Assembly (NCBI GenBank): GCA_029067085.1
Contig: JAIEFE010000018.1
Span: 62,001-126,000, forward strand
DNA length: 64,000 nt
Origin: Lachnospiraceae bacterium
Lineage (GTDB): Bacteria; Bacillota; Clostridia; Lachnospirales; Lachnospiraceae
Reading direction: 5' to 3'
The notes below the pieces were generated by a model, which saw nothing but the letters and a program-made list of their open reading frames with translations, searched no databases and had not been told where the DNA came from. Positions within the stretch are counted from its first letter, which is position 1. The number at the start of each line of letters is the position of its first letter. The translations under genes were made by a program, and so were the position numbers. Below are positions 23,772 through 33,078 of this stretch, piece by piece.

Positions 23772-25313
23772 CTACTCGAGTTCCACCGTCGCGGGCGGCT
23801 TTCCGGTGCAATCATACAGTACCCGATTGACTCCCTTCACCTCATTCACAATCCGATTCGCCACAGTGCCCAGCACTTCCCAGGGAAGCTGCGCAGCCTC
23901 CGCCGTCATAAAATCGCTCGTCTCCACCGCCCGCAGCGCCACCGCGTAATCATAGGTTCTCTCATCTCCCATGACACCCACGGACCGCATATTCGTAAGC
24001 GCCGCAAAATACTGTCCCAGCCCTTTGTCCACGCCGGCCTTGGCAATCTCCTCCCGATAGATATAATCCGCATCCTGCACGATCCGCACCTTCTCGGCGG
24101 TCACTTCGCCGATGATACGAATGCCAAGTCCCGGTCCCGGGAAGGGCTGACGGAACACAAGGTGCTCCGGAATCCCCAACTCCAATCCGGCCTTTCTTAC
24201 TTCATCCTTGAAAAGCATACGAAGCGGCTCAATGATCTCCTTAAAATCCACATAATCCGGCAGACCGCCTACGTTGTGATGAGATTTGATCACTGCCGAC
24301 TTGCCAAGGCCTGACTCGATCACATCAGGATAGATGGTTCCCTGCACGAGAAAGTCCACCGCGCCGATCTTCTTGGCCTCTTCCTCAAAGACACGGATAA
24401 ATTCTTCTCCAATGATTTTGCGCTTCTGCTCCGGCTCGGTCACGCCAGCCAGTTTTTGATAAAACCGCTCCTGTGCATTGACGCGGATAAAGTTCAGATC
24501 ATACGGCCCGTTCGGTCCGAAAACAGCCTCCACCTCGTCGCCCTCGTTTTTTCTAAGCAGGCCATGATCCACAAACACGCAGGTCAACTGCTTGCCCACT
24601 GCCTTAGCCAGAAGGACTGCTGCCACGGAAGAATCCACACCGCCGGAAAGGGCGCACAACACTTTGCCGCTTCCCACCTTACTGCGAACCGCCTCGATCG
24701 TCGTCTCGACGAAAGAGTCCATCTTCCAGTCGCCCTTGCAACCGCAAATATGCATCACAAAGTTTTTCAGCATCGTCATACCTTCTACGGTATGCATAAC
24801 CTCCGGATGAAACTGCACCGCATACAATCCTTTTTCCGGACATTCCATCGCGGCAACAGGACAGACCGGCGTATGTGCTGTCACTTTGAAATCTGCAGGC
24901 GCTTTCTCAATATAATCGGTATGGCTCATCCAGCAGATCGTCTTCTCGGACACACCCGTAAATATCACTGTACTCTGATCTACCTCTACCTCAGTTTTCC
25001 CATATTCGCTCACAGGCGCAGTCGTCACCTTACCGCCCAACAGATGCGCCATCAGCTGAGAGCCGTAGCAGATACCCAGAATTGGAATGCCGAGTTCAAA
25101 AATCTCTTTCTCACATAACACAGCGCACTCCCCGTACACACTGTTGGGGCCCCCGGTAAAAATGATCCCCTTTGGGTTCATCTCTTTTATCTTTTCAAGG
25201 CTTAAACTGTAAGGATGCACTTCACAGTACACATTACATTCTCTGACTCTCCGCGCGATCAGCTGATTGTACTGTCCGCCGAAATCCAACACGATTACCG
25301 TTTCTCTCTCCAT
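23772..25313 (-). CDS. guaA: GMP synthase (glutamine-hydrolysing), full length
   Basis: A 513-aa GMP synthase converting XMP, ATP and glutamine to GMP. In the longer 520-aa numbering, the class I amidotransferase triad is C89 (GICYGSQ), H176 and E178 (FHPEV). The ATP-PPase domain has LSGGVDSS, and the dimer domain has [15 protein letters not shown] 25313 ([14 protein letters not shown]) gives the family's usual N terminus; an ATG 7 codons upstream is also possible. It is the only complete GMP synthase in the window, since the copy at 18114 lacks a working glutaminase. The MATE gene ends 69 bp upstream of this start on the same strand. Confidence 0.95.
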   Translation of the reverse strand: MERETVIVLDFGGQYNQLIARRVRECNVYCEVHPYSLSLEKIKEMNPKGIIFTGGPNSVYGECAVLCEKEIFELGIPILGICYGSQLMAHLLGGKVTTAPVSEYGKTEVEVDQSTVIFTGVSEKTICWMSHTDYIEKAPADFKVTAHTPVCPVAAMECPEKGLYAVQFHPEVMHTVEGMTMLKNFVMHICGCKGDWKMDSFVETTIEAVRSKVGSGKVLCALSGGVDSSVAAVLLAKAVGKQLTCVFVDHGLLRKNEGDEVEAVFGPNGPYDLNFIRVNAQERFYQKLAGVTEPEQKRKIIGEEFIRVFEEEAKKIGAVDFLVQGTIYPDVIESGLGKSAVIKSHHNVGGLPDYVDFKEIIEPLRMLFKDEVRKAGLELGIPEHLVFRQPFPGPGLGIRIIGEVTAEKVRIVQDADYIYREEIAKAGVDKGLGQYFAALTNMRSVGVMGDERTYDYAVALRAVETSDFMTAEAAQLPWEVLGTVANRIVNEVKGVNRVLYDCTGKPPATVELE

Positions 25314-25382
25314 CTTATCTTTCGCTCCCTTCATGCCTTATTATATTGCACCTCCAAAACCCTTGTCAAAGCATATTTACTT

Positions 25383-26741
25383 TCACTTCCCCTTCATCGC
25401 CGTCTCCCACTTCCCGCTATGGAATCTTACCTCATAACAAATCCCGCGGAACATCCAGTCAATCGTCATGGCAATCCAGATTCCGATCAGTCCCCAGTGA
25501 AACACATTGCTGAAAAAGTATGCCGTTCCAATACGGAACGCCCACATAGACACAATGGCGATGAGCATCGTCCACATCACATCGCCTGCCGCGCGTAAGG
25601 TGTTTGGAAGGGAAAAGGAGGGCGCCCAGGCAAACATACACATAAAAGCGTGATAGCGGATCACCTGTACAGCCAGCTCCTCCGTCTCCGGTGTCAAATG
25701 ATAGAGAAATAATGCTTTTCTGCAGATAAGGATCATCACCAACGATACTGCTATCATGCAAACACTTGTCAGCCGCATCAGCTTTTTTGTATAATATCTG
25801 GCCTGTTCGTAATCTCCTGCCCCAATGCAATAGGACGTCACCGACAGGATCGCCATGCCGATCGACATGCCCGGCAGGACATTGAAATTTGCCACCGTTC
25901 CGCAAACCGCATTCGCGGCAATTGCCGAAGTTCCGAAGGTGGAAACCAAACTCAGAAGCAAAATCTTTCCCAGCTGAAAAAGGCTGTTTTCCAAGCCGTT
26001 CGGCACGCCGATATACAGAATTCTCTTGATTTGTCCGAGTTCAAGCTTTGCCGTCACTCGATGCCTGAAATGAATATCACGATTTTCCCGGAACAGGAAA
26101 TAAAAGATGAGAACCGCCGCCACTGTCCTTGAAAATGTGGTAGAAATAGCCGCACCCGCAACACCCATCTGAAATCCAAAAATGAGGAGAGCATTTCCGA
26201 TCAGGTTCAACAGGTTCATCAAAAGAGAGATGTACATGGTCGTCTTGGAATCTCCCATAGCGCGAAACAATGCTGCGCAACCGTTATAGAGCGCCAGCGG
26301 ACAGATCGACAATCCTGTGATGATCAGATAAGTTGCCGCGCTGTCCATGACTGCTTGCTCCACCTGCCCGAACACTGTGCGCAGGATAATCTTATGCCAA
26401 CCGACTAAGATGATCGTAGTAACAACGGACGTATACAGCAGAAAAAGAACCATCTGCCAAGCGGAATGTCCCGCTTGATCACGGTTCTTCTGTCCAAGAG
26501 AATGGCCTGCTACCACAGCGCCGCCGGTAGCAAGCGCTGAAAAAACCTGTATGATCAGGATATTGATATTATCCACAAGTGAAACACCCGACACTGCCGC
26601 CTCTCCCACACCGGAGATCATGACCGTGTCGAGCATTCCCACTAAAATAGCCAGAAGCTGCTCCATGATAAGCGGCAGGATCAGTTTCTTAAGCTGTTCG
26701 TTGCTGTATAGAGTTCCCTGAATCTTCTCCTTTGTCCTCAT
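25383..26741 (-). CDS. MATE family efflux transporter
   Basis: A 452-aa, 12-TM protein of the MATE family with two similar halves (LPLIMEQLLAILVGMLDTVM in the first, IGVPNGLENSLFQLGKI in the second). Such pumps export cationic drugs or metabolites with Na+ or H+. The length is complete. It lies upstream of and in the same direction as guaA and may be co-transcribed. No regulator is adjacent. Confidence 0.9.
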   Translation of the reverse strand: MRTKEKIQGTLYSNEQLKKLILPLIMEQLLAILVGMLDTVMISGVGEAAVSGVSLVDNINILIIQVFSALATGGAVVAGHSLGQKNRDQAGHSAWQMVLFLLYTSVVTTIILVGWHKIILRTVFGQVEQAVMDSAATYLIITGLSICPLALYNGCAALFRAMGDSKTTMYISLLMNLLNLIGNALLIFGFQMGVAGAAISTTFSRTVAAVLIFYFLFRENRDIHFRHRVTAKLELGQIKRILYIGVPNGLENSLFQLGKILLLSLVSTFGTSAIAANAVCGTVANFNVLPGMSIGMAILSVTSYCIGAGDYEQARYYTKKLMRLTSVCMIAVSLVMILICRKALFLYHLTPETEELAVQVIRYHAFMCMFAWAPSFSLPNTLRAAGDVMWTMLIAIVSMWAFRIGTAYFFSNVFHWGLIGIWIAMTIDWMFRGICYEVRFHSGKWETAMKGK

Positions 26742-26853
26742 TGCCCTTCATCCTGCATCCACACCAGACGTTTCACTTATTCTATGCCCAATTGGCGGGA
26801 ATGTAAAGCGTTTTTGCCATATATTCTGCAATGCAGTGTGTTTCGTTTCTTTC

Positions 26854-27111
26854 TCAGCCTGCATGCTGATGCAGATATTTTTCTCTTGTTGCCAGTCCGC
26901 CACGAATGTGACGTTCGGATTTGTTCACGTCAAGCACTTTCCTGGCCTCCGCCGCAAGGGACGGGTTGATCTGGGCGAGACGTTCTGCGACGTCCTTATG
27001 TACAGTACTCTTGCTAACCCCAAACTCCTTCGCCGCCTGCCTCACTGTGGCATTGTGCTCGATAATATAGTTTGCAATGTTCATCGCCCGCTCTTCAATA
27101 TAATCCTTCAA
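26854..27111 (-). CDS. spoIIID: Sporulation transcriptional regulator SpoIIID
   Basis: An 85-aa protein with the SpoIIID sequence: ERAMNIANYIIEHNATVRQA, the HTH EFGVSKSTVHKDVAERL and a basic C terminus. SpoIIID switches mother-cell gene expression during sporulation. It starts with TTG at 27111, with GAGGGG 7 nt upstream. That ribosome site lies within a perfect hairpin at 27117-27164. Its 5' portion and leader are duplicated at 40981-41157 and, in shortened form, at 29157-29220. Confidence 0.92.
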   Translation of the reverse strand: MKDYIEERAMNIANYIIEHNATVRQAAKEFGVSKSTVHKDVAERLAQINPSLAAEARKVLDVNKSERHIRGGLATREKYLHQHAG

Positions 27112-27116
27112 GAGAA

Positions 27117-27164
27117 AACCCCTCAGAATACTTTTTTACATTGTATGAAGTATTCTGAGGGGTT
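27117..27164 (-). promoter_or_regulatory. Hairpin covering the spoIIID ribosome site
   Basis: AACCCCTCAGAATACTT pairs perfectly with AAGTATTCTGAGGGGTT around a 14-base loop. On the mRNA the 3' arm contains GAGGGG, the ribosome site of spoIIID, and is followed by TTTTCTC. It may be an attenuator or a translational block. Confidence 0.6.
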
Positions 27165-27193
27165 ATGACGGTTTGTTAGTTCAAAGATTATTC

Positions 27194-27322
27194 TTAGCTA
27201 ATGAGATTTCTTATAAACTTCCGCCTCTTTTCTGCCCTCGCTTCACTAAGCTCTTTTTCAGGATCAAAATCATCCGGCATACGCCGTATCATCTCTACTG
27301 CCTTTTCTTTCATCGGAATCAT
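27194..27322 (-). CDS. Small antitoxin-like protein, possibly truncated
   Basis: A 42-aa frame: starts MIPMKEKAVEMIRRMPDD, then a charged helix EKELSEARAEKRRKFI to the stop. The N terminus resembles those of small antitoxins paired with ParE or PIN toxins, but the protein is shorter than usual and no toxin follows. It is probably a remnant. A GGAAG-type ribosome site is present. Confidence 0.35.
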   Translation of the reverse strand: MIPMKEKAVEMIRRMPDDFDPEKELSEARAEKRRKFIRNLIS

Positions 27323-27396
27323 GTCTCCGTCTTCCTTTCTTTGCCTGTAGATATCACTTCTATACGCTCTGACGCTGTGTAACTATCCTGTTGTGG

Positions 27397-27570
27397 TTAA
27401 ATCAGATCATACCGCTTCGTTTCCTCTCTGCATTTGGCACATAATTTACCTATAATCCTATTTGAATACCCTTGTAATGGTTCTATCTTTCCCTGATAAT
27501 ACGCTGTATACCACATTCTGAGTATAGAAATTTGTTTATCATCTATGACAAAATATACTTTATCTCCAAT
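27397..27570 (-). pseudogene. Gene fragment of unknown family
   Basis: A coding-like frame without a start codon, reading RIGDKVYFVIDDKQISILR and ending CAKCREETKRYDLI. It lies directly after the AAA-ATPase remnant. Two Cys in CAKC hint at a small zinc-binding end. No family is assigned. Confidence 0.35.
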
Positions 27571-27930
27571 TCTTAAATTTAACTAAAGAATAGAGTTTAG
27601 AATTCTGCTCCTTTCCCTTTGCAGCAAACCAAACTTCAACACGACGAAATACATCATTATACATGGTGGATAAATCATGTGAAATAAAAATCAACTGTGC
27701 TCCATTTCTGTTAGTCTCCATATTATTATACAATAAGACTACATAATGTAGCAACTCCGAATGTATTTTGAATCCAACTCATCAATTACTAATGTTATGC
27801 CAACAACAGGACTTGTTGCGATAAAGGGCAGTAATCCAAATAACTTCTTTGTTCAGCTGGATTCTTCTGGCAAAGTCATCTCTTCACGGATACTTTTATA
27901 ATTATTTTGAAAAATTGGTATAACATAACT
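27560..27930 (-). pseudogene. Remnant of AAA-type ATPase (abortive-infection-like)
   Basis: The C-terminal part of an SMC/ABC-like AAA ATPase can be read across frames: TKKLFGLLPF, Walker B GITLVIDELDSK, a frameshift (one A missing near 27758) and then QLIFISHDLSTM and VWFAAKGKE. A stop codon also interrupts the upstream part. These motifs are typical of the AAA_21 ATPases found with abortive infection and retron systems. The N-terminal half is missing. Confidence 0.65.
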
Positions 27931-28109
27931 TCTATCTCTATCTAGTATCTATATACACTGATTTTCGGTTTTGTAATCTGATTTTAATATTTTTCTCATA
28001 TTTTATTCTGAATTGCTCTCTTTGATTTATCAAAATTTGGCGATAACTTGACGTTTCTATTTTTCAATAAGTAAGTTATAATTATGCCAGTATAAAAAGG
28101 AGATTTCAC

Positions 28110-28294
28110 ATGACACCATTAGAATACAACCAGATCAAAGAAAACTTCAAACCAGTAAAGTTTCTAATGCTTCCTCAGAAAGTTTACGACAAGATTTAGC
28201 TTGGAAAAAGACTTATCTGGAAATTAAGGCCGATGCAAAAACCTTGGCCGAAGTAATTCACCAATTAGAATCCTTACGCAATCATAGTCTGTAA
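28110..28294 (+). pseudogene. Frameshifted small gene
   Basis: A good ribosome site (AAAAGGAG) and ATG at 28110 start MTPLEYNQIKEN. The same helical protein seems to continue in another frame as ASSESLRQDLAWKKTYLEIK and on to a stop at 28292. One frameshift near 28145 would join them to about 60 aa. The function is unknown; the terminator at 28302 follows. Confidence 0.4.
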
Positions 28295-28301
28295 AAATGT
28301 A

Positions 28302-28346
28302 AGGTCGCTGAAATCTTCTGATTCTAACGACCTCAATCTACTTTTT
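28302..28346 (+). terminator. Terminator
   Basis: AGGTCGCTGAAAT pairs with ATTCTAACGACCT with two mismatches, followed by TCAATCTACTTTTTT. Confidence 0.5.
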
Positions 28347-28396
28347 TATAATCTCAGGAGTGTAGTTGTCCAATCTTCTTTCTTGACACATCAAGC

Positions 28397-28750
28397 CTAC
28401 TCACCCCAATAATCCAACGTATCCTGCGATGTAGTAATTACACCAAACATCTGATACATGAAATCTTCTTTCTCATTAAATATCTCAAGTACTAAGATCA
28501 ACTCATCAAGTATCCGATAAATGAAATAATTATGCTCTATAAAGAGCATATAATAATCGCAGTCTAAATCATACTTATCCCGCAAAGAAACTCCTAATTC
28601 CGGAAACTTCTTTAATTCCGCAATATTTTTTGAAATAAATTTCGAAAACTCATCTGCTCTTTCTTTACCATATCTCTCTTTTATATCTTTCTTAATAGCC
28701 TTACGTTTTGACAAGGCTGTCTCTGAATAAGCAATTTTCCTGTATGTCAT
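28397..28750 (-). CDS. RelE/ParE-like toxin
   Basis: A 117-aa protein of the RelE/ParE fold: KKDIKERYGKERADEFSKFI helices, the LRDKYDLDCDYYMLFIEHN strand region and FIYRILDELILVLEIFNEKEDF. This fold includes ribosome-dependent mRNA nucleases and gyrase poisons; which applies cannot be told. It overlaps the upstream antitoxin-like gene by 4 nt. Length and end look complete. Confidence 0.75.
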   Translation of the reverse strand: MTYRKIAYSETALSKRKAIKKDIKERYGKERADEFSKFISKNIAELKKFPELGVSLRDKYDLDCDYYMLFIEHNYFIYRILDELILVLEIFNEKEDFMYQMFGVITTSQDTLDYWGE

Positions 28751-28968
28751 ATTTTATCCAATTCTTCTTCCACTTCTTCTTCAGAATAATAGCCATTTTC
28801 CTGTACAGATTTTTCTGCCAGATTCATCTTATCCATAAATGTCCTAAAAGCGCTCTCTTTTTCAGCCTGTTGATCCAAAGCTATAAGTTGCTCTACAAAA
28901 TTTTCCACTTTGATATAAGATTCTCGCGGAAGAAGATCTATTTTTCTTGTTAACTCCGCTGTGAGCAT
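28747..28968 (-). CDS. Antitoxin of the RelE/ParE-like toxin
   Basis: A 73-aa acidic protein (LTRKIDLLPRESYIKVENFV, then SVQENGYYSEEEVEEELDKI) directly upstream of the toxin gene with an ATGA overlap. The N-terminal helices may dimerise and the acidic tail may bind the toxin. Assigned by context. Confidence 0.65.
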   Translation of the reverse strand: MLTAELTRKIDLLPRESYIKVENFVEQLIALDQQAEKESAFRTFMDKMNLAEKSVQENGYYSEEEVEEELDKI

Positions 28969-29128
28969 ATTACATCACCTCGCTTTTCTCTCTTAGCCTT
29001 TTTCGACCTTAACATAGCTTCTCCAATAATTCTTCTCATTTATTCTTTTCTATTATAAGCGATAAACCCGTTTTATACAAACCCTTTGTATAAAATCTCC
29101 ACTTGTTCCTTTTATATTATTCTCCACA

Positions 29129-29220
29129 AAAACCGTTCTATTTTGTTACTACCGTATGTACCGTACTCTTGCTAACCCCAAATTCCTTCGCCGCCTGCCT
29201 CACTGTGGCTATGACGGTTT
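29129..29220. repeat. Shortened copy of the spoIIID 5' segment
   Basis: 29157-29209 matches spoIIID codons in reverse (CTCTTGCTAACCCCAAA...CTCACTGTGG) and then jumps to TATGACGG, the sequence beyond the spoIIID leader hairpin. The part in between, about 115 bp, is deleted. The preceding bases (CCGTTCTATTTTGTTACTACC) match those before the copy at 40981. Confidence 0.7.
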
Positions 29221-29378
29221 AAGAGGTAAAACAACTTGTTTATTCAATAAGCATCCACTGTCTACGATAGAAACAACGCCACTGTACAATTTATCATTCA
29301 AGATTCTTCTGCTTGTCTCTATTGCAGATACTCATATGTACTTTCGTTTATGTCCAAACCTTTTCGAACAGAAACATA

Positions 29379-29558
29379 CTACTGTAAATGAAGCTCATCT
29401 GTAAGCAGTCCTTCATAATCCTGCAATTCGTGATTGTAATATCTCTTGCATCCGCAAGGATTGCTTTTGCCGCCTGTCTGTTGCCCAATTACGGTATAAA
29501 ATACATACATATCCAGCCTGCGTTTTGCGGGTGGCATAATGATAACTTTATATACCAT
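29379..29558 (-). pseudogene. Frameshifted ParE-like toxin
   Basis: Begins like a ParE toxin (MVYKVIIMPPAKRRLDMYVF), overlapping the antitoxin end. After YTV the normal continuation (NRQAAKAILADARD) is found in another frame, so a frameshift near 29490 has broken it. It is probably inactive. Confidence 0.65.
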
Positions 29559-29778
29559 ATCTCTCACCAATCTCATCAAGGACTTTACCTAGCTCTTCCC
29601 CCTCTCCCGCTTGATAACATGCCCTTGACTCAGCCAATTCTGCTAATATCTCACTGCCACTTAGCGGTTTATAAGGATTATCTGTACAAAAGTTTGTCAG
29701 CAGATAACTCTGTATTTCTTCCTGACAATCTTCCGGAATCGTTAATAATAATGCAAGATTAACCTCCAGTGTACTCAT
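29548..29778 (-). CDS. Orphaned antitoxin
   Basis: A 76-aa acidic protein (TLEVNLALLLTIPEDCQEEI, then ESRACYQAGEGEELGKVLDE) upstream of and overlapping the broken ParE-like gene. It resembles antitoxins of Firmicutes ParE/RelE pairs. With the toxin frameshifted, it may persist as an anti-addiction gene or be decaying. Confidence 0.6.
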   Translation of the reverse strand: MSTLEVNLALLLTIPEDCQEEIQSYLLTNFCTDNPYKPLSGSEILAELAESRACYQAGEGEELGKVLDEIGERYGI

Positions 29779-30020
29779 ATATCAGATTTCCTTTTAGTCA
29801 CTTCTATTATAACAGGAAATCCCAAAATTTACACATAATACGGTTTTATTATACCCTTAGCCTTTTTATTTCACAATCCAATATTCCAAAAGTACACTCA
29901 TCTAATATTTTTGTGTTCATTTTCTTCAAATTTGTCAGAAAAATGTGTAAAAATCCAATTGTAAGTTCTGGAAAAATGTGTGATACTGATATTAGTCACT
30001 TTAAAAGGAGGCGAATTCAC

Positions 30021-31313
30021 TTGAACCGCAACGCTATTCAGGACTTGATCAATTGGAAATCCAGCGAAGAGAGAAAACCCATGGTTTTAAAAGGCGCACG
30101 TCAGGTCGGTAAAACATGGCTTATGAAAGAATTTGGTCAGAACTACTATAACAGCTTTGTCTACTTCAACTTTGACGAAGAGGATGAATTAAAATCCATC
30201 TTTGAAACCAGCAAAAACCCTCACCGAATCATCGATCTTCTTTCCATGATTGCCGGGGAAAAAATCCTTCCGAGCGAAACACTCATTATTTTCGATGAGA
30301 TTCAGGAATGCCCGAAGGCTCTAAATACGCTTAAATATTTCAAAGAGAAGGCCAATGAATACCATGTCATTGTAGCCGGCAGCCTGCTCGGAGCACTCCT
30401 TGCAAAGCCGAAATCCTATCCGGTTGGCACGGTAAATCTGCTTAACATCTCTCCACTGACTTTTGACGAGTTTCTAGCTGCCGTTGATCCATCTCTTTAT
30501 GACTATTATGTCAGCATACAAAAAAATCAGCAGATTGAAGATATTTTTCACAATCGTCTGCTTGAAGCATACAACTACTATCTCATCATCGGTGGTATGC
30601 CGGAATGTGTCGCCTCATGGGTTAAGTACAAAGATCCGGCGAAAATATCTCAAATACAGCATGAACTTATTGAAGTCTATGAAAATGACTTTTCAAAGCA
30701 TAATGGCAAAGTAAACAGCGGACGTATCCTCATGGTCTTCCGCAGTATTGTCACGCAGCTTGCCAAGCCCAACAAGAAATTCATGTACGGTGCCGTCCGT
30801 GAAGGCGGCAGGGCGCGTGATTTTGAAGAAGCAATTGAATGGCTTGTCTCAGCCGGTATGCTCAGCCGCGTTTACAACGTCTCCAAAATGGAGCATCCTC
30901 TTTCAGCCTTTGACAAGCTGGATCAATTTAAACTTTTTGTTTTTGACACCGGACTTCTCAAGCACATGGCCGGCATTGACAACGGCGCCATCCTTTTGAA
31001 ATCTGACTACCAATTCAAAGGACCGCTGACTGAGAACTATTGTTTGCAGCAGCTCCGAGGACAGTTCGAGATTGAACCCCGCTACTTCTCCGACAAGAAT
31101 CATGAAATTGATTTCGTACTGCAATATGGCGCTGAGATCACCCCCATTGAAGTAAAGAGCGGTGAAGACAAATCCGCCCCGTCTTTCAAAAAATATGTTG
31201 CTGACCACCAACCTGAATATGCGCTGCGTTTCTCAAAACGCGGCTATCGGAAGGATGGGTATATAACAACTCTTCCTTTGTACCTTGCCAGGAAAACAAG
31301 GGAGCTGCTTTGA
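30021..31313 (+). CDS. AAA ATPase with DUF4143 domain
   Basis: A 430-aa protein: N-terminal AAA_14 ATPase with Walker A GARQVGKT and Walker B LIIFDEIQECP, and a C-terminal DUF4143 domain whose end (NHEIDFVLQYGAEITPIEVK) looks like a PD-(D/E)xK-type nuclease core. Such proteins are common, mobile and of uncertain function. The start is TTG at 30021, behind a strong AAAAGGAGG; the open frame extends upstream but without a better site. It is a single gene in the island. Confidence 0.85.
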   Translation: MNRNAIQDLINWKSSEERKPMVLKGARQVGKTWLMKEFGQNYYNSFVYFNFDEEDELKSIFETSKNPHRIIDLLSMIAGEKILPSETLIIFDEIQECPKALNTLKYFKEKANEYHVIVAGSLLGALLAKPKSYPVGTVNLLNISPLTFDEFLAAVDPSLYDYYVSIQKNQQIEDIFHNRLLEAYNYYLIIGGMPECVASWVKYKDPAKISQIQHELIEVYENDFSKHNGKVNSGRILMVFRSIVTQLAKPNKKFMYGAVREGGRARDFEEAIEWLVSAGMLSRVYNVSKMEHPLSAFDKLDQFKLFVFDTGLLKHMAGIDNGAILLKSDYQFKGPLTENYCLQQLRGQFEIEPRYFSDKNHEIDFVLQYGAEITPIEVKSGEDKSAPSFKKYVADHQPEYALRFSKRGYRKDGYITTLPLYLARKTRELL

Positions 31314-31422
31314 TGCACTCCCCTGTTATTCTTACCCGCCAAAACGCAACTTCCAAGATAAATCCCCGTGCCGTCAACGGCACAAGGATTACTATAGTAT
31401 CATGATAATAATATATATCATG

Positions 31423-31734
31423 TTATCGATAGATTAACACCCACCTGTTCTCTTCCTTGTAATAGATCAACTGTACATCGATCTTCTGCTCTAAGATCGT
31501 TATGATGCAGTCAAACTCCAATGACCGCACTCCGGCATACTTCTTTTCCTCCTGTGTGAGTACCTGTATCTGGCGGACTGTACGTATCTCACCGTCCTCA
31601 TCCTCGATCTTCAGCATGAGCGGTGTCACCTTGCCCTTGCTGGTAAACCAACATTGACAGGCTATCTCCCTCTGCTTTCCCTTAATGAAACCGGCATCTG
31701 CCTTCTGTGTATTCGTACCTATCCCAAATGCCAT
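31423..31734 (-). CDS. Hypothetical protein downstream of the Y-family polymerase
   Basis: A 103-aa protein with beta-rich character (REIACQCWFTSKGKVTPLML, then VLTQEEKKYAGVRSLEFDCI). It starts 16 bp after the polymerase stop and is likely in the same SOS transcript. The family is not one I can name; genes in this position accompany polymerases of this type in other Firmicutes, as far as I recall. Confidence 0.5.
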   Translation of the reverse strand: MAFGIGTNTQKADAGFIKGKQREIACQCWFTSKGKVTPLMLKIEDEDGEIRTVRQIQVLTQEEKKYAGVRSLEFDCIITILEQKIDVQLIYYKEENRWVLIYR

Positions 31735-31750
31735 GTAACCCCATCCCCTC

Positions 31751-33013
31751 TCACTCTATCGTTATCCTGTCATAATCTACCGTCCGTTTCTCTCTGGAGA
31801 TCCCCCCGCTCATGTGGTCTATTGGCTGCTTGATAAAGGAAGCCCTCATGATTGAATCCATACCGTAACGCTTTCTCAAAGAATCCACTGTTTTATCCAG
31901 TTTCTCCAGCTTGTCATAATCTATTTCATCAAACAGGGTGGGCTGCCTGTAAAAATCACCGCTTATCACTCTGCTTGTATGTATCCCTAAATGCCTGATC
32001 GGTCCGTGGTCCCACCGTTCCAGAAACAGTTCACAGGCTGCCTGATAGATCTCCCATGTAAGATTGGTGGCTGTCTGTAATACCTTCTGATGGGAAACAT
32101 AGGATAAATCTTTGTATTTGATACCCACGGACACCACTTCTATCTGTACATTATCTTCCCTTAAGCGGTTCCCTACCGTCTCCGCCAGTGCCAGAAGCAC
32201 CCTGTCAGCCGTCTCTGCATCCGTCACATCGTATGGTGTAGTCGTAGAGTTGCCATACCCTTTATTAGCCGGAGGCTGATCTAATACAGGAGAAAGGTCT
32301 ATCCCGTTGGCAAAGCCCCATATGACCTCTCCCTGCTTCTTTAGGATACTTTTCAGCCACACCGGATCAGCTGTGGCCAGCTCTCCTATGGACTTGATCC
32401 CAACGGCGAACAGCTTCTTAGCCGTAGCCCTTCCCACGAAAAGCAATTCGGATACAGGAAGCGGCCACATCTTACTCTGTATCTCTTCCGGGTATAAAGT
32501 GTGTACCATATCAGGCTTTTTAAAGTCGCTTGCCATCTTAGCGAGCAGCTTGTTACCGGATACACCTATATTTACCGTAAATCCCAGTTCTTCTCTGATG
32601 CGGTCTTTGATCTGCTCTGCCACCTCAACCGGCTCTCCGAACAGCCGGCAGCTTGCCGTCATATCAACAAATGCTTCATCGATACTGTACTGCTCCACAA
32701 TATCGGAATATTCACGCAGGATATCCATAAATGCAGCGGAACACTTCTCATACAGACTGTAATTGGGCGGCACCAGAACCAGATTCGGACATTTCCTTTG
32801 CGCCTCCAATATGGTCTCTCCTGTCTGGATGCCGTATTTCTTCGCAGGTATGGACTTCGCCAGGATTATTCCGTGGCGCATAGCCATATCTCCGCCTACG
32901 GCAGATGGGATCTCCCTCAGATCCTGCCTGCCGCCTTTATGGGCGATACGATAAACAGCCTCCCACGATAGGAAGGCTGAATTTACGTCTATATGAAATA
33001 TGATATTATTCAC
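31751..33013 (-). CDS. Y-family DNA polymerase (UvrX/DinB-like)
   Basis: A 420-aa translesion polymerase with catalytic acids D9 (HIDVNSAF) and D112-E113 (SIDEAFVDM), helix-hairpin-helix residues (LLFVGRATAKKLFAVGI) and a likely sliding-clamp motif QPTLFD. The overall shape fits the UvrX/YqjW group of Firmicutes, often on plasmids and prophages. The start is GTG. The promoter has a perfect Firmicutes LexA box, so it is SOS-induced. Confidence 0.9.
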   Translation of the reverse strand: MNNIIFHIDVNSAFLSWEAVYRIAHKGGRQDLREIPSAVGGDMAMRHGIILAKSIPAKKYGIQTGETILEAQRKCPNLVLVPPNYSLYEKCSAAFMDILREYSDIVEQYSIDEAFVDMTASCRLFGEPVEVAEQIKDRIREELGFTVNIGVSGNKLLAKMASDFKKPDMVHTLYPEEIQSKMWPLPVSELLFVGRATAKKLFAVGIKSIGELATADPVWLKSILKKQGEVIWGFANGIDLSPVLDQPPANKGYGNSTTTPYDVTDAETADRVLLALAETVGNRLREDNVQIEVVSVGIKYKDLSYVSHQKVLQTATNLTWEIYQAACELFLERWDHGPIRHLGIHTSRVISGDFYRQPTLFDEIDYDKLEKLDKTVDSLRKRYGMDSIMRASFIKQPIDHMSGGISREKRTVDYDRITIE

Positions 33014-33042
33014 ACACGCTCACTTCCTTTGGTTGGAATTTC

Positions 33043-33071
33043 ATTATAGCAAACGTATGTTCGATTTGCAA
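33043..33071 (-). promoter_or_regulatory. SOS promoter with LexA box
   Basis: Minus strand: TTGCAA, a 17-bp spacer and TATAAT. The spacer contains CGAACATACGTTTG (33063-33050), a perfect match to the Gram-positive LexA/DinR consensus CGAACRNRYGTTYG. Binding would block RNA polymerase directly. Confidence 0.9.
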
Positions 33072-33078
33072 TAGGGAA

